This document shows, one piece after another, positions 35,115 through 44,297 of a stretch of 64,000 nucleotides of DNA. Source of the stretch: Thermodesulfobacteriota bacterium (GTDB taxonomy: Bacteria > Desulfobacterota > UBA8473); contig JBFLWQ010000013.1 of NCBI GenBank assembly GCA_040757775.1, positions 1 to 64,000 on the forward strand. Reading direction: 5' to 3'. Made by a program: the position numbers and the translations under genes. The notes under the pieces were generated by a model that was not told the DNA's origin, did not search any database, and saw only the letters and a program-made list of their open reading frames with translations. Numbering within the stretch: the first letter of the stretch is position 1; every line of letters begins with the position of its first letter.

Positions 35115-36899
35115 CTATTCTCCAAGATAGTACTTCCTGGGATCAAACATCCGCAGCATTATAAGCTCTTCCAGCTCAGGAGGAGGTATCTCTTCCGGGT
35201 CAGAAGAGACCTTTAAATCCCATCCGCAGTTCTCCTTTATTTGTCGGATATGATCTTCCTTCGTGGTTACCCCCTTGTCTGGAAAATAACCTGTAAGGGT
35301 AAATTCCTCATCATTCCCTATCTTTTCAAAGACACCCAGGGTGGATACCAGTGTGGTAACCTTTCTCCCCGGGGAGGTTATGTAGCTTACCCTATCCAAA
35401 AACCGCCTTCTGGAATGGACGGCAATTGCAACTACCTCCTGAGCACATGTAGCAATATCATTTGCACCTCCCGACCCGGCAATATATAAGAGCCTCTCCG
35501 GAATCTTTGTTGTATTGATATTCCCATATTTGTCTATCTGGCCTATCCCCAGGGTGCCAACACATCTATTCCTGGAGCCGCCCATAAATATACCCATGAT
35601 GTCATGGGTGTCAACTATTGCCTTGCAGGTAGGGAAATTACGGTTGTTAAATACGGCGGGATCAAAAGGTGTAGGGGTGTAACCATATAGACCTATTTCT
35701 GCCATAAGCTCTATGTCGAATCCCTCTTCCTTCAGGTCAAAATAGGCAAGCCATGCCCCAAGGTTGGCAATTCCTGCACCAGCAAGTATTGTCCTGTAAT
35801 CATTTTTCTTTATTTTCTCTTTCGTTTTTCTCCCCGCAATAACAATTGCCATCTCAAGTGGAGTATATTCAGGAGAATCGTATTCTCTGGTGATTGCCTC
35901 TACATCATACCGCCATGAATCGGCATGGGTCTTCCCTTTCAGTGCAAGGATACGATTGTAGCCCAATTTGTTCAAATAATCTTTGTGATCTTTACATCCC
36001 AGAACCCATTTGTCTATCCACCTGTCGAACTCCTCCGGGTTCTTTGCCGCTTCACATGCCTCGTCCACAAAATCGTAATCCTCAGCATAAACTGGAAAAT
36101 CACTCATGCCCCCCTTGGCAAGGCCACTGGGATGGGAGCCTAATGGTACCTCACACACTGCGGTGACATAGTCTCCCGGAAGCTTCATAAGATGTGAATA
36201 CTGCCTTATAAAATCGGTAGAGACTATCTTCTCTACCGTTACTATAGTCCCTTTTTTACTTCCCATACAACCGTAGAGGTTCTCTGCATATGGAGGAAGC
36301 AGCAGGGTATTCCCATACCTATCAGCAGCCCAACCATGGGTCAGGGATATATCAGGATAAAGCGCCCTTGCCAGACCAATTTTCTCTCCGCCCTGGAAGG
36401 GATCATCTATTACAATAAAGTCTTCTTTGTTCTCCTTCTCCATATCACTGCCGATGAGGGATTTTGTCGGCATGAATTCTACACCCATGGCAGCAGCCTT
36501 TAACCTGAGAGGTAACGAAAGTATGGACCATATCTCTATCTGTGTGGTCTTTTCTTTGTATGCCCTTTGAAAGACAGCATTAGGACCTATTGTATAATAA
36601 GGGTCTCCACAGTAAGTGGTAATGAGCTTCTTTACCAGACCACCATGAACGAGAACAGCTATGGGGTGATTTAATGATATACCAGTTATTGTAAAATCTG
36701 GCATTTTCCCCCAAAACTGTCTCGCAATCTCATAGATAATTGCACTGCACCACCTCACTCCTGTCTGACAGGTATGCAGCAGCATACCAGGGTTTATATT
36801 GTTTCTTACTACCCCGGCCAAATCACATACCTTGTCTGTCCCTTCGTACTCCCTTATCTTAAACCTGTTTTCCAATATCTCTTTAACCTTACCCTTCAT
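35115..36899 (-). CDS. Fused two-domain family I CoA-transferase-like protein
   Basis: This protein of about 594 residues joins a glutaconate CoA-transferase-like alpha part (residues 1 to about 320) to a beta part (about 345-560). The beta part shows IELMAEIGLYGYTP, with a Glu in the position expected for catalysis, and the GSGGANDIA motif. The latter is also typical of IpdB-like ring-opening hydrolases, so hydrolase activity is an alternative. These halves are normally separate subunits. The start at 36899 (MKGKVKEIL) is preferred. The thiolase gene ends eight bases upstream. Confidence 0.82.
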   Translation of the reverse strand: MKGKVKEILENRFKIREYEGTDKVCDLAGVVRNNINPGMLLHTCQTGVRWCSAIIYEIARQFWGKMPDFTITGISLNHPIAVLVHGGLVKKLITTYCGDPYYTIGPNAVFQRAYKEKTTQIEIWSILSLPLRLKAAAMGVEFMPTKSLIGSDMEKENKEDFIVIDDPFQGGEKIGLARALYPDISLTHGWAADRYGNTLLLPPYAENLYGCMGSKKGTIVTVEKIVSTDFIRQYSHLMKLPGDYVTAVCEVPLGSHPSGLAKGGMSDFPVYAEDYDFVDEACEAAKNPEEFDRWIDKWVLGCKDHKDYLNKLGYNRILALKGKTHADSWRYDVEAITREYDSPEYTPLEMAIVIAGRKTKEKIKKNDYRTILAGAGIANLGAWLAYFDLKEEGFDIELMAEIGLYGYTPTPFDPAVFNNRNFPTCKAIVDTHDIMGIFMGGSRNRCVGTLGIGQIDKYGNINTTKIPERLLYIAGSGGANDIATCAQEVVAIAVHSRRRFLDRVSYITSPGRKVTTLVSTLGVFEKIGNDEEFTLTGYFPDKGVTTKEDHIRQIKENCGWDLKVSSDPEEIPPPELEELIMLRMFDPRKYYLGE

Positions 36900-36906
36900 T
36901 CTTCTT

Positions 36907-38079
36907 CTACCAACCCCTCTTGAGTATAGTGACCGCACTGGACTGGACATCACCCAGTTCTATAGTATCCTGAAACCCTCCGGCACAGTGGGTAAAGGCA
37001 ACTTTTGCCCCTTTTACCTGATTTTCTGCAACTCCCCGGAGCTGCCATACCGCTTCGGCTACCTGAGCCAGACCAGTGGCTCCTATAGGATGCCCTCTGG
37101 ACATCAGCCCACCGCTGGGACTTACCGGCAATTTCCCCCCCATATCGGATATCCCTTCTTCGATGAATCTACCCCCCCCACCTTTCTTGCAAAACCCGAA
37201 GTCTTCATAGTGAATAATCTCAGCTATAGTAAAACAATCATGGACCTCCGCAAAATCAAGGTCTTCGGGTCCAATACCGGCAGTTTCATAGGCATCTAAT
37301 GCCGCCAGACGATCTGACCCAAAGGTAGTGATGTCCTTGCATTTCTCATACGGACCTGACCTAAGAGCAGAGGCTGCTATTTCAACAGGTTTTCTGGTAT
37401 ATTTATTAACAACCTCTTTGCTGCAAAGGATTGCTGCAGCAGATCCATCGGTAGTGGGACAACAGTTTAAAAGGGTCAGGGGTTCTACTATAACAGGAGA
37501 ATTCAAGACCTCCTCTATCGTTATAGGGTCTTTATACTGGCAGCGAGGGTTAGGACCTGCATTCTTACGATTTTTTACAGCAACCATGGCGAGATGCTCA
37601 GGGGTCGTGCCGTAGTCAGCCATATGACGGGTTGCAACATTCCCAAAATAGATGGGGGGACTGAAACCCATCAACGTGAGCAATTCTACCCCGTCTGAGG
37701 TCAGAGGACGTCCCTTTCCTGTTCTCCCCGTTAGTTTTTCTACACCAATGGCAAGGGCTACATCGTACATGCCTGTACCCACCGCCATCCAGGCTTCTCT
37801 CAGGGCAGTAGAACCACTGGAGCAAAAGTTCCCTACACTGCTTATGGGGATTCCTGAAATACCCAATTCCCATAGAATAGATTGCCCAACCCCGCATTCT
37901 CTATTGTAAAGCTGCCCTGTTCTGGCATGTCCGGCATATGCAACCTGTATATCCTTCTTATTGATACAGGCATCCCGTAAGGCATTCAAGGCTGCCGTCC
38001 TTCCCAGTTCTATAACATTGGACTCAGGAAATCTACCGAACATGGTCATCCCTACACCAATGATATACACGGTTCTCAT
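36907..38079 (-). CDS. Thiolase family protein (SCP2-type)
   Basis: This 390-residue thiolase has the nucleophile Cys region GNFCSSGSTALREA, the HDCFTIAEI segment, the GGLMSRGHPIGATGLAQ motif, and the second catalytic Cys in THCAGGF. It cleaves 3-ketoacyl-CoA or condenses acyl-CoA units. Its partner with Zn-ribbon and OB-fold (DUF35) lies immediately upstream, as commonly seen for SCP2-type thiolases that need this protein. GGAG precedes the ATG. Confidence 0.94.
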   Translation of the reverse strand: MRTVYIIGVGMTMFGRFPESNVIELGRTAALNALRDACINKKDIQVAYAGHARTGQLYNRECGVGQSILWELGISGIPISSVGNFCSSGSTALREAWMAVGTGMYDVALAIGVEKLTGRTGKGRPLTSDGVELLTLMGFSPPIYFGNVATRHMADYGTTPEHLAMVAVKNRKNAGPNPRCQYKDPITIEEVLNSPVIVEPLTLLNCCPTTDGSAAAILCSKEVVNKYTRKPVEIAASALRSGPYEKCKDITTFGSDRLAALDAYETAGIGPEDLDFAEVHDCFTIAEIIHYEDFGFCKKGGGGRFIEEGISDMGGKLPVSPSGGLMSRGHPIGATGLAQVAEAVWQLRGVAENQVKGAKVAFTHCAGGFQDTIELGDVQSSAVTILKRGW

Positions 38080-38098
38080 AATCCAACTCCTTTAAAAG

Positions 38099-38551
38099 TT
38101 AAAGGGAAACAGGCTTGAACTTGTATCCATATACCGCCTGACCCGCCTCATCTTCACGAATTTTGTCAACAATAAGCTCTAAGTCCATATTGATCTTTAA
38201 CTTCTCTTTATCACACTCTGCAAGAGGCGAGAATATCCGCAGCCCTTCCGGGAGATCTACATATCCTATGGCATAAGGGGCATTAAAACCTAACGGTGCC
38301 GCCTTCACTATGCAGTAGGTATATAATTTCCCCTTATTGCCCAAGAGTACGTCCTCCGGCATCTCATCCTTCAGGCAGTTTGGGCAGATAGCCCTCCTGG
38401 GGAAGAAATACTCCCCACAGGAGCTACACTTACTTCCTATCAGATGGGGCTTTTCAGAGGGAGACTCCGGCAATTTGATAAAGGGTCTTAGCTTCGGATC
38501 TATGAAGTCCCCTATCGTATCAACTCTCGAAACGCTATTGTCTCTTGTCAT
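38099..38551 (-). CDS. Zn-ribbon/OB-fold acyl-CoA-associated protein (DUF35)
   Basis: This 150-residue protein has a rubredoxin-like zinc ribbon (CSSCGEYFFPRRAICPNC) followed by an OB fold (GKLYTYCIVKAAPLGFNAPYA, YVDLPEGLRIFSPL). The family binds CoA and assists thiolases or HMG-CoA synthase. It lies just upstream of the thiolase with a GAGGAG site, so a complex with that enzyme is likely. Confidence 0.93.
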   Translation of the reverse strand: MTRDNSVSRVDTIGDFIDPKLRPFIKLPESPSEKPHLIGSKCSSCGEYFFPRRAICPNCLKDEMPEDVLLGNKGKLYTYCIVKAAPLGFNAPYAIGYVDLPEGLRIFSPLAECDKEKLKINMDLELIVDKIREDEAGQAVYGYKFKPVSL

Positions 38552-38571
38552 CCAGTATACTCCTCTGCTAA

Positions 38572-39315
38572 TTAACCAAACCTTCCTCCGCTCACATGAA
38601 TAACCTCTCCTGAGATAAAACTCGCCTCATCCGACACCAGAAATAGGATTGTGTTGGCAACATCTATCGGCTCTCCAAGCCTCTTAATGGGCATATTTGC
38701 CAGTTGTCTTTCCTTTATCATCTCAAACTTTGGGTGCCCCTTCATCAGCTCGGTAGCAATTATACCAGGAGCAATGGCATTCACATTTATGTTGTACCGA
38801 CCGAATTCCCATGCCATGGATTTAGTAAGACCTATTATCCCTGCCTTTGCGGATGAATAGTTTGCCTGCCCGGGGTTCCCGTGCCATGCCCTGGAAGAAA
38901 TATTTACTACCTTGCCGTATTTTTGCTCTACCATATATTTAGTAGCAAATTTGGCGCATAGAAATGCCCCCTTAAGGTCTGTATCAAGGACATCATCCCA
39001 ATCCTTTTCTGTCATGTCCTTTATAAGCATATCCCTGTTGAATCCTGCATTGTTGACCAGAATGTCCAGCTTCCCAAACGCTTCTACCGCCTTCGCCATT
39101 AATGCCTCTACCTCATCTATTCTGGTCACGTCTGTTCTTACGGCTATAGCACTCCCTCCCTTAGCCTTTATGTCATTTGCTACCTTTATGGCATTCTCCT
39201 CATTTATGTCAGTAATTACAACCTTGGCACCCTCTTCAGAAAGCCTGCGTACTGTTGCCTCACCTATGCCCCTTCCTGAACCAGTAACAACTGCCACTCT
39301 GTCCTTAACTCTCAT
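38572..39315 (-). CDS. Short-chain dehydrogenase/reductase (3-oxoacyl reductase-like)
   Basis: This 247-residue classical SDR has the cofactor motif TGSGRGIG, NNAG, the active-site triad Ser-Tyr-Lys (ISSRAW, YSSAKAG), and the VNAIAPG motif. FabG-like enzymes interconvert 3-hydroxyacyl and 3-oxoacyl thioesters. In this operon it likely supplies the 3-hydroxyacyl-CoA dehydrogenase step. GGAGGG precedes the ATG. Confidence 0.95.
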   Translation of the reverse strand: MRVKDRVAVVTGSGRGIGEATVRRLSEEGAKVVITDINEENAIKVANDIKAKGGSAIAVRTDVTRIDEVEALMAKAVEAFGKLDILVNNAGFNRDMLIKDMTEKDWDDVLDTDLKGAFLCAKFATKYMVEQKYGKVVNISSRAWHGNPGQANYSSAKAGIIGLTKSMAWEFGRYNINVNAIAPGIIATELMKGHPKFEMIKERQLANMPIKRLGEPIDVANTILFLVSDEASFISGEVIHVSGGRFG

Positions 39316-39331
39316 TGTACTTACCCTCCTT

Positions 39332-39796
39332 CTATTTTTTCCTCTTTATCATTAGTGGGGTTTCACCTTCCTGCACAAGTTCTCCCCTCTGGTTATACAG
39401 CTCTCTCTTTAATACAAAGACTCCTCTCTCGGGGTTCTTCGTCTCTTTCTTGTCTATTATCCTGACCTTTACAGTAACAGTGTCACCTATCTTGATAGGT
39501 CCTTTGAACTTCCATTCTAATCCGAGAAAGGCAATAAGATTTCTTGCTGTTTGCTGGCACAGTTCTGTACGTGTAAACAGCCCCGAAGCTATAGACAGCC
39601 CCAGAAGCCCGTGGGCTATTCTGGTTCCATACATATTACCCTTACAAAACTCTTCACTGGTGTGAAGCTCATTGTAATCCCCGGAAAGTCCTGCAAAGTT
39701 AACAACATCCGCCTCTGTAACGGTTCGGGAGGGAGATGTGTACTCTTCCCCAATCTCCAGGTCTTCCCAGTATTTTAGTGCAGATTTTTTCGCCAT
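39332..39796 (-). CDS. MaoC-like hydratase
   Basis: This 154-residue hot-dog-fold protein has the hydratase motif ADVVNFAGLSGDYNELHT (Asp and His of the active site), GTRIAHGLLGLSIASGL and IGDTVTVKVRI. It would hydrate 2-enoyl-CoA to 3-hydroxyacyl-CoA, filling the enoyl-CoA hydratase step of the operon. GGAG precedes the start. Confidence 0.94.
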   Translation of the reverse strand: MAKKSALKYWEDLEIGEEYTSPSRTVTEADVVNFAGLSGDYNELHTSEEFCKGNMYGTRIAHGLLGLSIASGLFTRTELCQQTARNLIAFLGLEWKFKGPIKIGDTVTVKVRIIDKKETKNPERGVFVLKRELYNQRGELVQEGETPLMIKRKK

Positions 39797-39959
39797 ATTA
39801 AACTCCTTTCTTTATTTTTTGTAAGCGTTTAGCTATCAGCCCTCAGCTTTCAGTAAAAAAACAAATCCTTTTGCCCTTCGCCTTGTTTACTATAACATAT
39901 CCTGCTGATAGCCATTTGCTGACCCCCGTCCTCTGACCTCTGTCTCCTGCCCTCTGCTA

Positions 39960-41111
39960 TCATCTAATGGCAGACATACCCAGGACATCTCTCCCTATTA
40001 TCAATGTCTGAATCTCCGTGGTACCCTCGGGAATCATCGCCCCTCTGGCATCCCTGAAATACCGTTCAATAGGAAACTCCTTGGAGTAACCGTACCCTCC
40101 ATGAACCTGCAGGGCATTGGATGCTGTTTTGAAGGCCGCTTCACAGGCGAAAAGCTTTGCAACAGAACAAAATCTGTCACACCTGCCGCCTGTTTCCAGA
40201 CATTTGGCTGCCTGATAGCCCAAAAGACGGGATGCCATGGTATCGGCTACCATTTCCACTATGAGTTTCTGAACCAGCTGGAAGCTACCGATGGGTTTTC
40301 CAAACTGTTTCCTCTCTTTCGCATACTTTACTGAGGCATTAATACAGGCTTGCGCAATTCCTACGGAACCCATAGCAACATTATGCCTCCCTTCATTCAA
40401 TGTTGTAAGGGCAATCTTAAGACCTTTCCCTTCTGGGCCAAACATATTTTCTTTGGGAACTTTGGCATCTTCAAATACAAGCTCAGATGCAACCATGGCA
40501 TGCCCGAACATCTTCTCTATATCCTTAGCTGAATAAGGGGTCTCTTTCTTATCTACGATAAAAGCAGATATTCCGCCAGGGCCTTTGCTCCTGTCTGTAG
40601 AAGCAAATATAATCCCTACATCAGCGGTACTTCCATTGGTAACCCACATCTTAGTCCCGTTCACAATAAAATGACCATCCTGCAGGTCAGCCCTCGTCTC
40701 TATACCTGATGCATCAGATCCCACATTGGGCTCGGTTATGGCTATGAATCCTGTCTTGTCGGCAGAAAGCAGAGAAGGAAGATATTTCTTTTTTTGTTCC
40801 TCTGTGCCGTTTACATAAATGGTATAGGGAATCAGATTTAATGGTCCATTTGCCATTATTCTAAGGGCTCCCCATGTTCTGCCGGCCTCCTCCATAAGTA
40901 TTCCAAGAGAGAGATAGTCTAGCCCTAAGCCACCATATTCCGGCGGTACAAGGGCGCCAACATATCCCATAGGGATGAGCTTCTTAATAAGGTCTCTGGG
41001 CATCTCCTTCTTTTTCTCACACTCCTCCACAATAGGGGCAACCTCGTTATCCATAAATTTTCTAACAGTGTCTTGAAGAATCTTCTGCTCCTCGGTTAAC
41101 TCAAAATCCAT
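39960..41111 (-). CDS. Acyl-CoA dehydrogenase
   Basis: This 383-residue flavoprotein has the family signatures FIAITEPNVGSDASG, MWVTNGSTADV, KQFGKPIGSFQLVQ and LQVHGGYGYSKEFPIERYFRDAR, with the catalytic Glu region PEGTTEIQTLIIGRDVLG near the C-terminus. It oxidises acyl-CoA to 2-enoyl-CoA. No electron-transfer flavoprotein gene is nearby. It is the first intact gene of the acyl-CoA block after recN, with AAGGAGG before the ATG. Confidence 0.96.
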   Translation of the reverse strand: MDFELTEEQKILQDTVRKFMDNEVAPIVEECEKKKEMPRDLIKKLIPMGYVGALVPPEYGGLGLDYLSLGILMEEAGRTWGALRIMANGPLNLIPYTIYVNGTEEQKKKYLPSLLSADKTGFIAITEPNVGSDASGIETRADLQDGHFIVNGTKMWVTNGSTADVGIIFASTDRSKGPGGISAFIVDKKETPYSAKDIEKMFGHAMVASELVFEDAKVPKENMFGPEGKGLKIALTTLNEGRHNVAMGSVGIAQACINASVKYAKERKQFGKPIGSFQLVQKLIVEMVADTMASRLLGYQAAKCLETGGRCDRFCSVAKLFACEAAFKTASNALQVHGGYGYSKEFPIERYFRDARGAMIPEGTTEIQTLIIGRDVLGMSAIR

Positions 41112-41133
41112 TAATAACCTCCTTTAAATAGGC

Positions 41134-41168
41134 TGTTGCCCAAACGAAAATTCGGAATTTGGGCAACA
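41134..41168. repeat. 11-bp inverted repeat between epimerase fragment and acyl-CoA dehydrogenase gene
   Basis: TGTTGCCCAAA (41134-41144) and TTTGGGCAACA (41158-41168) form a perfect stem around a 13-base loop. It lies where the missing part of the epimerase gene would be expected. Confidence 0.6.
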
Positions 41169-41180
41169 TACCGTAATTTT

Positions 41181-41300
41181 TTAGTCCCCAAAGACCTTTC
41201 GAAATATCACTTTTGCACCAAAGACATTCTCAAACAAAGAAACCGCTTTGTCAAGGTCTTTAACGGCTATCCCTACATGGTTTATCTTTTTTATCATCAT
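41181..41300 (-). pseudogene. N-terminal fragment of methylmalonyl-CoA epimerase
   Basis: A 39-residue reading frame, MMIKKINHVGIAVKDLD, KAVSLFENVFGAKVIFRK, ends in TAA at 41181. The first 30 residues match the glyoxalase-fold opening of methylmalonyl-CoA epimerase (KIDHIGIAVKDL..), including the metal-ligand His. A full enzyme has about 130-150 residues, and no continuation is found in any frame before the acyl-CoA dehydrogenase gene. The ATGATGA start overlaps the recN stop. Either this is a deletion remnant or a retained micro-ORF. Confidence 0.75.
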
Positions 41301-43039
41301 CTCTGCTTCTTTCCGGTAAGTGAACTATCTATGTTCACGGTCTCTATCATCTCTCTGGCATGCTCTTTAACCGCCTCAGTAATCTCCGCTCCGGCAAGCA
41401 TTCGTGCAATCTCGCCTATCCTTTCCTCCTTATCCAATCTCATAACCGATGTAGCAGCACGACCATCTTTGACCCCCTTGTTTATGTTGTAATGGGTATC
41501 TGCAAAGCGAGCAATCTGAGGCAGATGGGTAATACAGATAACCTGATGGAACCTTGAGAGAGATTTGAGTTTTTGACCTACTATATCAGCTACCTTTCCG
41601 CCAATACCAGCATCTACCTCGTCAAAGATCAATGTCTCCACCCCACCCCTTTGTGCCAATATGCTCTTTAAGGCAAGGATAACCCTTGACAACTCCCCTC
41701 CTGATGCAATTCTGGAAAGGGCTTTTGGAGGTTCACCCGGATTGGGTGATAACAGAAATTCAACATTATCTATCCCCTTACCGGTAACCCTGATGTCGCC
41801 TATATCTATATTTTCATACAGACTACCCCTGGTGTTAAAACGGTGGTTATTAATGCCCGCCTCAAATACAGTTTTCTCCATCCCCACCGACCACAGTTCT
41901 TTCTCAATGCTGTCTTTCAGTTTTTCTGCTGCGGTTCTCCTCTTATCTGAGAGGTCCTCTGCCATCTTCAGTATTTCCATCTCAGTATCATGGAGATCAT
42001 TCTTAAGTCGGGCTATAGTGTCTTCACTATTTGAAATATCTCCCAGTTCTCTCTGTATTCTCTCCTTATGTTGAATAATTTCACCTATTGTGGAACCATA
42101 CTTCTTCTTCAGTTTATTGATCTCCAGAAGCCTCTGTTCCACTTCCTCCAATTTGGCAGGATCGAATTCTATCTTCTGTGCATAGTCCCTAAGATATAAG
42201 GCTATATCTTCCAGTTCAATGATAGAGGATTCCATGGCATCATGCAGTTTTACTAATGAACTGTCGATCCTGGAGATGTCTTTGATATTGTTTTTTGCCC
42301 CCTTTAGATTCTCCAATACAGATTCTTTTGCTCCATAAATAGTATTATAGGCATGGTTAGAATACTCCAGGAGTTTCTCTGAATTTATAAGGATATCCTT
42401 CTCTCTCTTCAGGTCATCATCTTCTCCAGCCCTGAGATTTGCCCTTTCTATTTCATTCCATTGAAAATCCAGAAGGGATTCCCTTTCTGCCCTCTTATCG
42501 GCAGCATGACTAAGTTCAGCCAACTCACTGGACAGTTTAAGTAGTCGCTTGAAAAGGGTGCCTACCCTCTCTCTGAGAGAATGGAGGCTGCCAAAGTCGT
42601 CAAGGATGTCAATATGCCTTTCAGGATTGAGCAGCAACTGGCTTTCATGCTGCCCTGAGATAGCAATCAGGTCCTCTCCTATTCCGGCAAGCATACCCAG
42701 GGTAGCCAGCCCTCCATTTATAAAAACCTTGTTCTTGCCAGAGTGAGAAATCACTCGTTTGACAACCAGGTTTTCCTCTTTTTCAATTCCTAACCCATCT
42801 ATTTTATTTAAAATTACGTTGTTATCAGAAATATCAAAAAGTGCCTCTACTATTGCCTCCTCTTCATCGCTTCTTATTATGTCCGTAGATGTCCTTCTGC
42901 CCTGAAGCAGGTTAATGGCATTGATTATTATGGATTTTCCGGCTCCTGTCTCGCCAGAAAGCACATTTAAGCCAGCAGAAAAAGAGAGGGTTAATTCATC
43001 AATGATGGCAAAATTCTTAATAGTAAGCTCACTCAGCAT
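41297..43039 (-). CDS. recN: DNA repair protein RecN
   Basis: This 580-residue SMC-like ATPase has Walker A GETGAGKSIIINAINLLQG, a long coiled-coil middle, ABC signature-like ASGGELSRV and Walker B TLIFDEVDAGIGG. It acts in double-strand break repair. Length is usual. Its start is about 10 bases after the nadK stop, the common nadK-recN order. No lexA-type box was identified. Confidence 0.97.
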   Translation of the reverse strand: MLSELTIKNFAIIDELTLSFSAGLNVLSGETGAGKSIIINAINLLQGRRTSTDIIRSDEEEAIVEALFDISDNNVILNKIDGLGIEKEENLVVKRVISHSGKNKVFINGGLATLGMLAGIGEDLIAISGQHESQLLLNPERHIDILDDFGSLHSLRERVGTLFKRLLKLSSELAELSHAADKRAERESLLDFQWNEIERANLRAGEDDDLKREKDILINSEKLLEYSNHAYNTIYGAKESVLENLKGAKNNIKDISRIDSSLVKLHDAMESSIIELEDIALYLRDYAQKIEFDPAKLEEVEQRLLEINKLKKKYGSTIGEIIQHKERIQRELGDISNSEDTIARLKNDLHDTEMEILKMAEDLSDKRRTAAEKLKDSIEKELWSVGMEKTVFEAGINNHRFNTRGSLYENIDIGDIRVTGKGIDNVEFLLSPNPGEPPKALSRIASGGELSRVILALKSILAQRGGVETLIFDEVDAGIGGKVADIVGQKLKSLSRFHQVICITHLPQIARFADTHYNINKGVKDGRAATSVMRLDKEERIGEIARMLAGAEITEAVKEHAREMIETVNIDSSLTGKKQR

Positions 43040-43049
43040 TACTTTTAGC

Positions 43050-43904
43050 TTATCTTTCTCCCCATTTTAACTTCGCTCTTAAAACCTCGAAATAGTTTTT
43101 ATGGAGAGGCTCTATAAGGTAAACATGACTTTTTGCCTTTTTTATCTCCAGCATACTGCCGGCATCGAAGGCAAAACCTACCTGACCATCCAGGGTTAAG
43201 AACACATCCTCATTCATGGAGATAAGAGTTACTTCAACAGTTACATTATCTGGTAAAATAAGGGGCCTGTTAGTAAGGGTATGGGGGCAGATAGGGGTGA
43301 TTATTACAGAGTGCAAAGGGGGATAAACAATAGGTCCTCCTGCAGAAAGTGAATATGCCGTTGAACCTGTGGGCGTACATATTATTAATCCATCGGCTTT
43401 AAAAGTTGTCAGATACTTGCCATTTATACTGATTTCTAAATCAATAATTCTGGCAAGAGCCCCTTTGTTAATAACTGCATCATTCAGTACTCTGTATTCA
43501 TCGACCTTTTTCCCTTCACGGTGAAGACTGACTTTTAGCGCTGTTCGATTGCTGAGTTTGTAGTCACCCCTGATAACACTTTCTAAAACAGGGTATAACT
43601 CATCCATGGTTATGGCGGTGAGGAACCCAAGCCCACCCAGGTTTACCCCCAGAATCGGCACCTTCCTGTTGCCTATAACCCTGGCAACACTGAGCAGGGT
43701 TCCATCCCCGCCCAGTACGATAATCATATCCACCAATGAAGGGATCCTGGTTATATCATAGCCAGATGGGTGCTTAATTAAGGAAGCCAGTGCACTGTCT
43801 AAAAAGACCTCAATAGAACGCTCAACTAACCATCCAACAAGCCTTTTTGTAACCTCTATTGCCTCCGGCTTATTCGGCTTTGCAATAATCCCGATCTTCT
43901 TCAT
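43050..43904 (-). CDS. nadK: NAD kinase
   Basis: This 284-residue NAD kinase has GGDGTLLSVAR, VNLGGLGFLTA, LNDAVINKGALARI and TPTGSTAYSLSAGGPIV. It makes NADP from NAD and ATP or polyphosphate. It is the first gene of the leftward block that continues with recN. Only a weak GAGAG site precedes the ATG. Confidence 0.97.
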   Translation of the reverse strand: MKKIGIIAKPNKPEAIEVTKRLVGWLVERSIEVFLDSALASLIKHPSGYDITRIPSLVDMIIVLGGDGTLLSVARVIGNRKVPILGVNLGGLGFLTAITMDELYPVLESVIRGDYKLSNRTALKVSLHREGKKVDEYRVLNDAVINKGALARIIDLEISINGKYLTTFKADGLIICTPTGSTAYSLSAGGPIVYPPLHSVIITPICPHTLTNRPLILPDNVTVEVTLISMNEDVFLTLDGQVGFAFDAGSMLEIKKAKSHVYLIEPLHKNYFEVLRAKLKWGER

Positions 43905-44297
43905 AAAATTATACTCTCATGCTCTTACGTATTTATCATACCTCAAGTATCTTTTTTTAACACAAAAAGGAGGAAGTTGTCCATTTAAAAAATTTAACAA
44001 ACGGTTATATGGGGTTATGGGTTTTTTCTGGGGCAATATTCATGAATGCAGTTATCCGGCTAATTTGGAGCCTACCCAATAACCTCAAGAAAACGTTTTT
44101 TGTCATTCTGAACGAAGTGAAGAATCTAATAAAATTGTCAGATAGACTCTTTGCTATGAATTACAATAACACACCGGCAAAATTTTAGCTTCAACTTGCA
44201 AATTATAGTGTTTATGTGGTAAAGTACAAAAAGAACGTAATATACTAACTTATTATGCAGTTCTAAGTAATCTGAGCATGATCTGCTGGAGGACTTG
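43905..44297. other. Intergenic stretch with a repeat remnant
   Basis: About 390 bases lie between divergent genes. TGTCATTCTGAACGAAGTGA (44101-44120) continuing AGAATCT is a copy of a dispersed repeat also visible in part at 33304-33319. No convincing gene, tRNA or riboswitch is seen in the rest. Confidence 0.5.

Noticed and set aside
41134-41168. Inverted repeat as a rho-independent terminator after the epimerase fragment
   Set aside because: In the direction of transcription no T run follows the stem, so it is listed only as a repeat.
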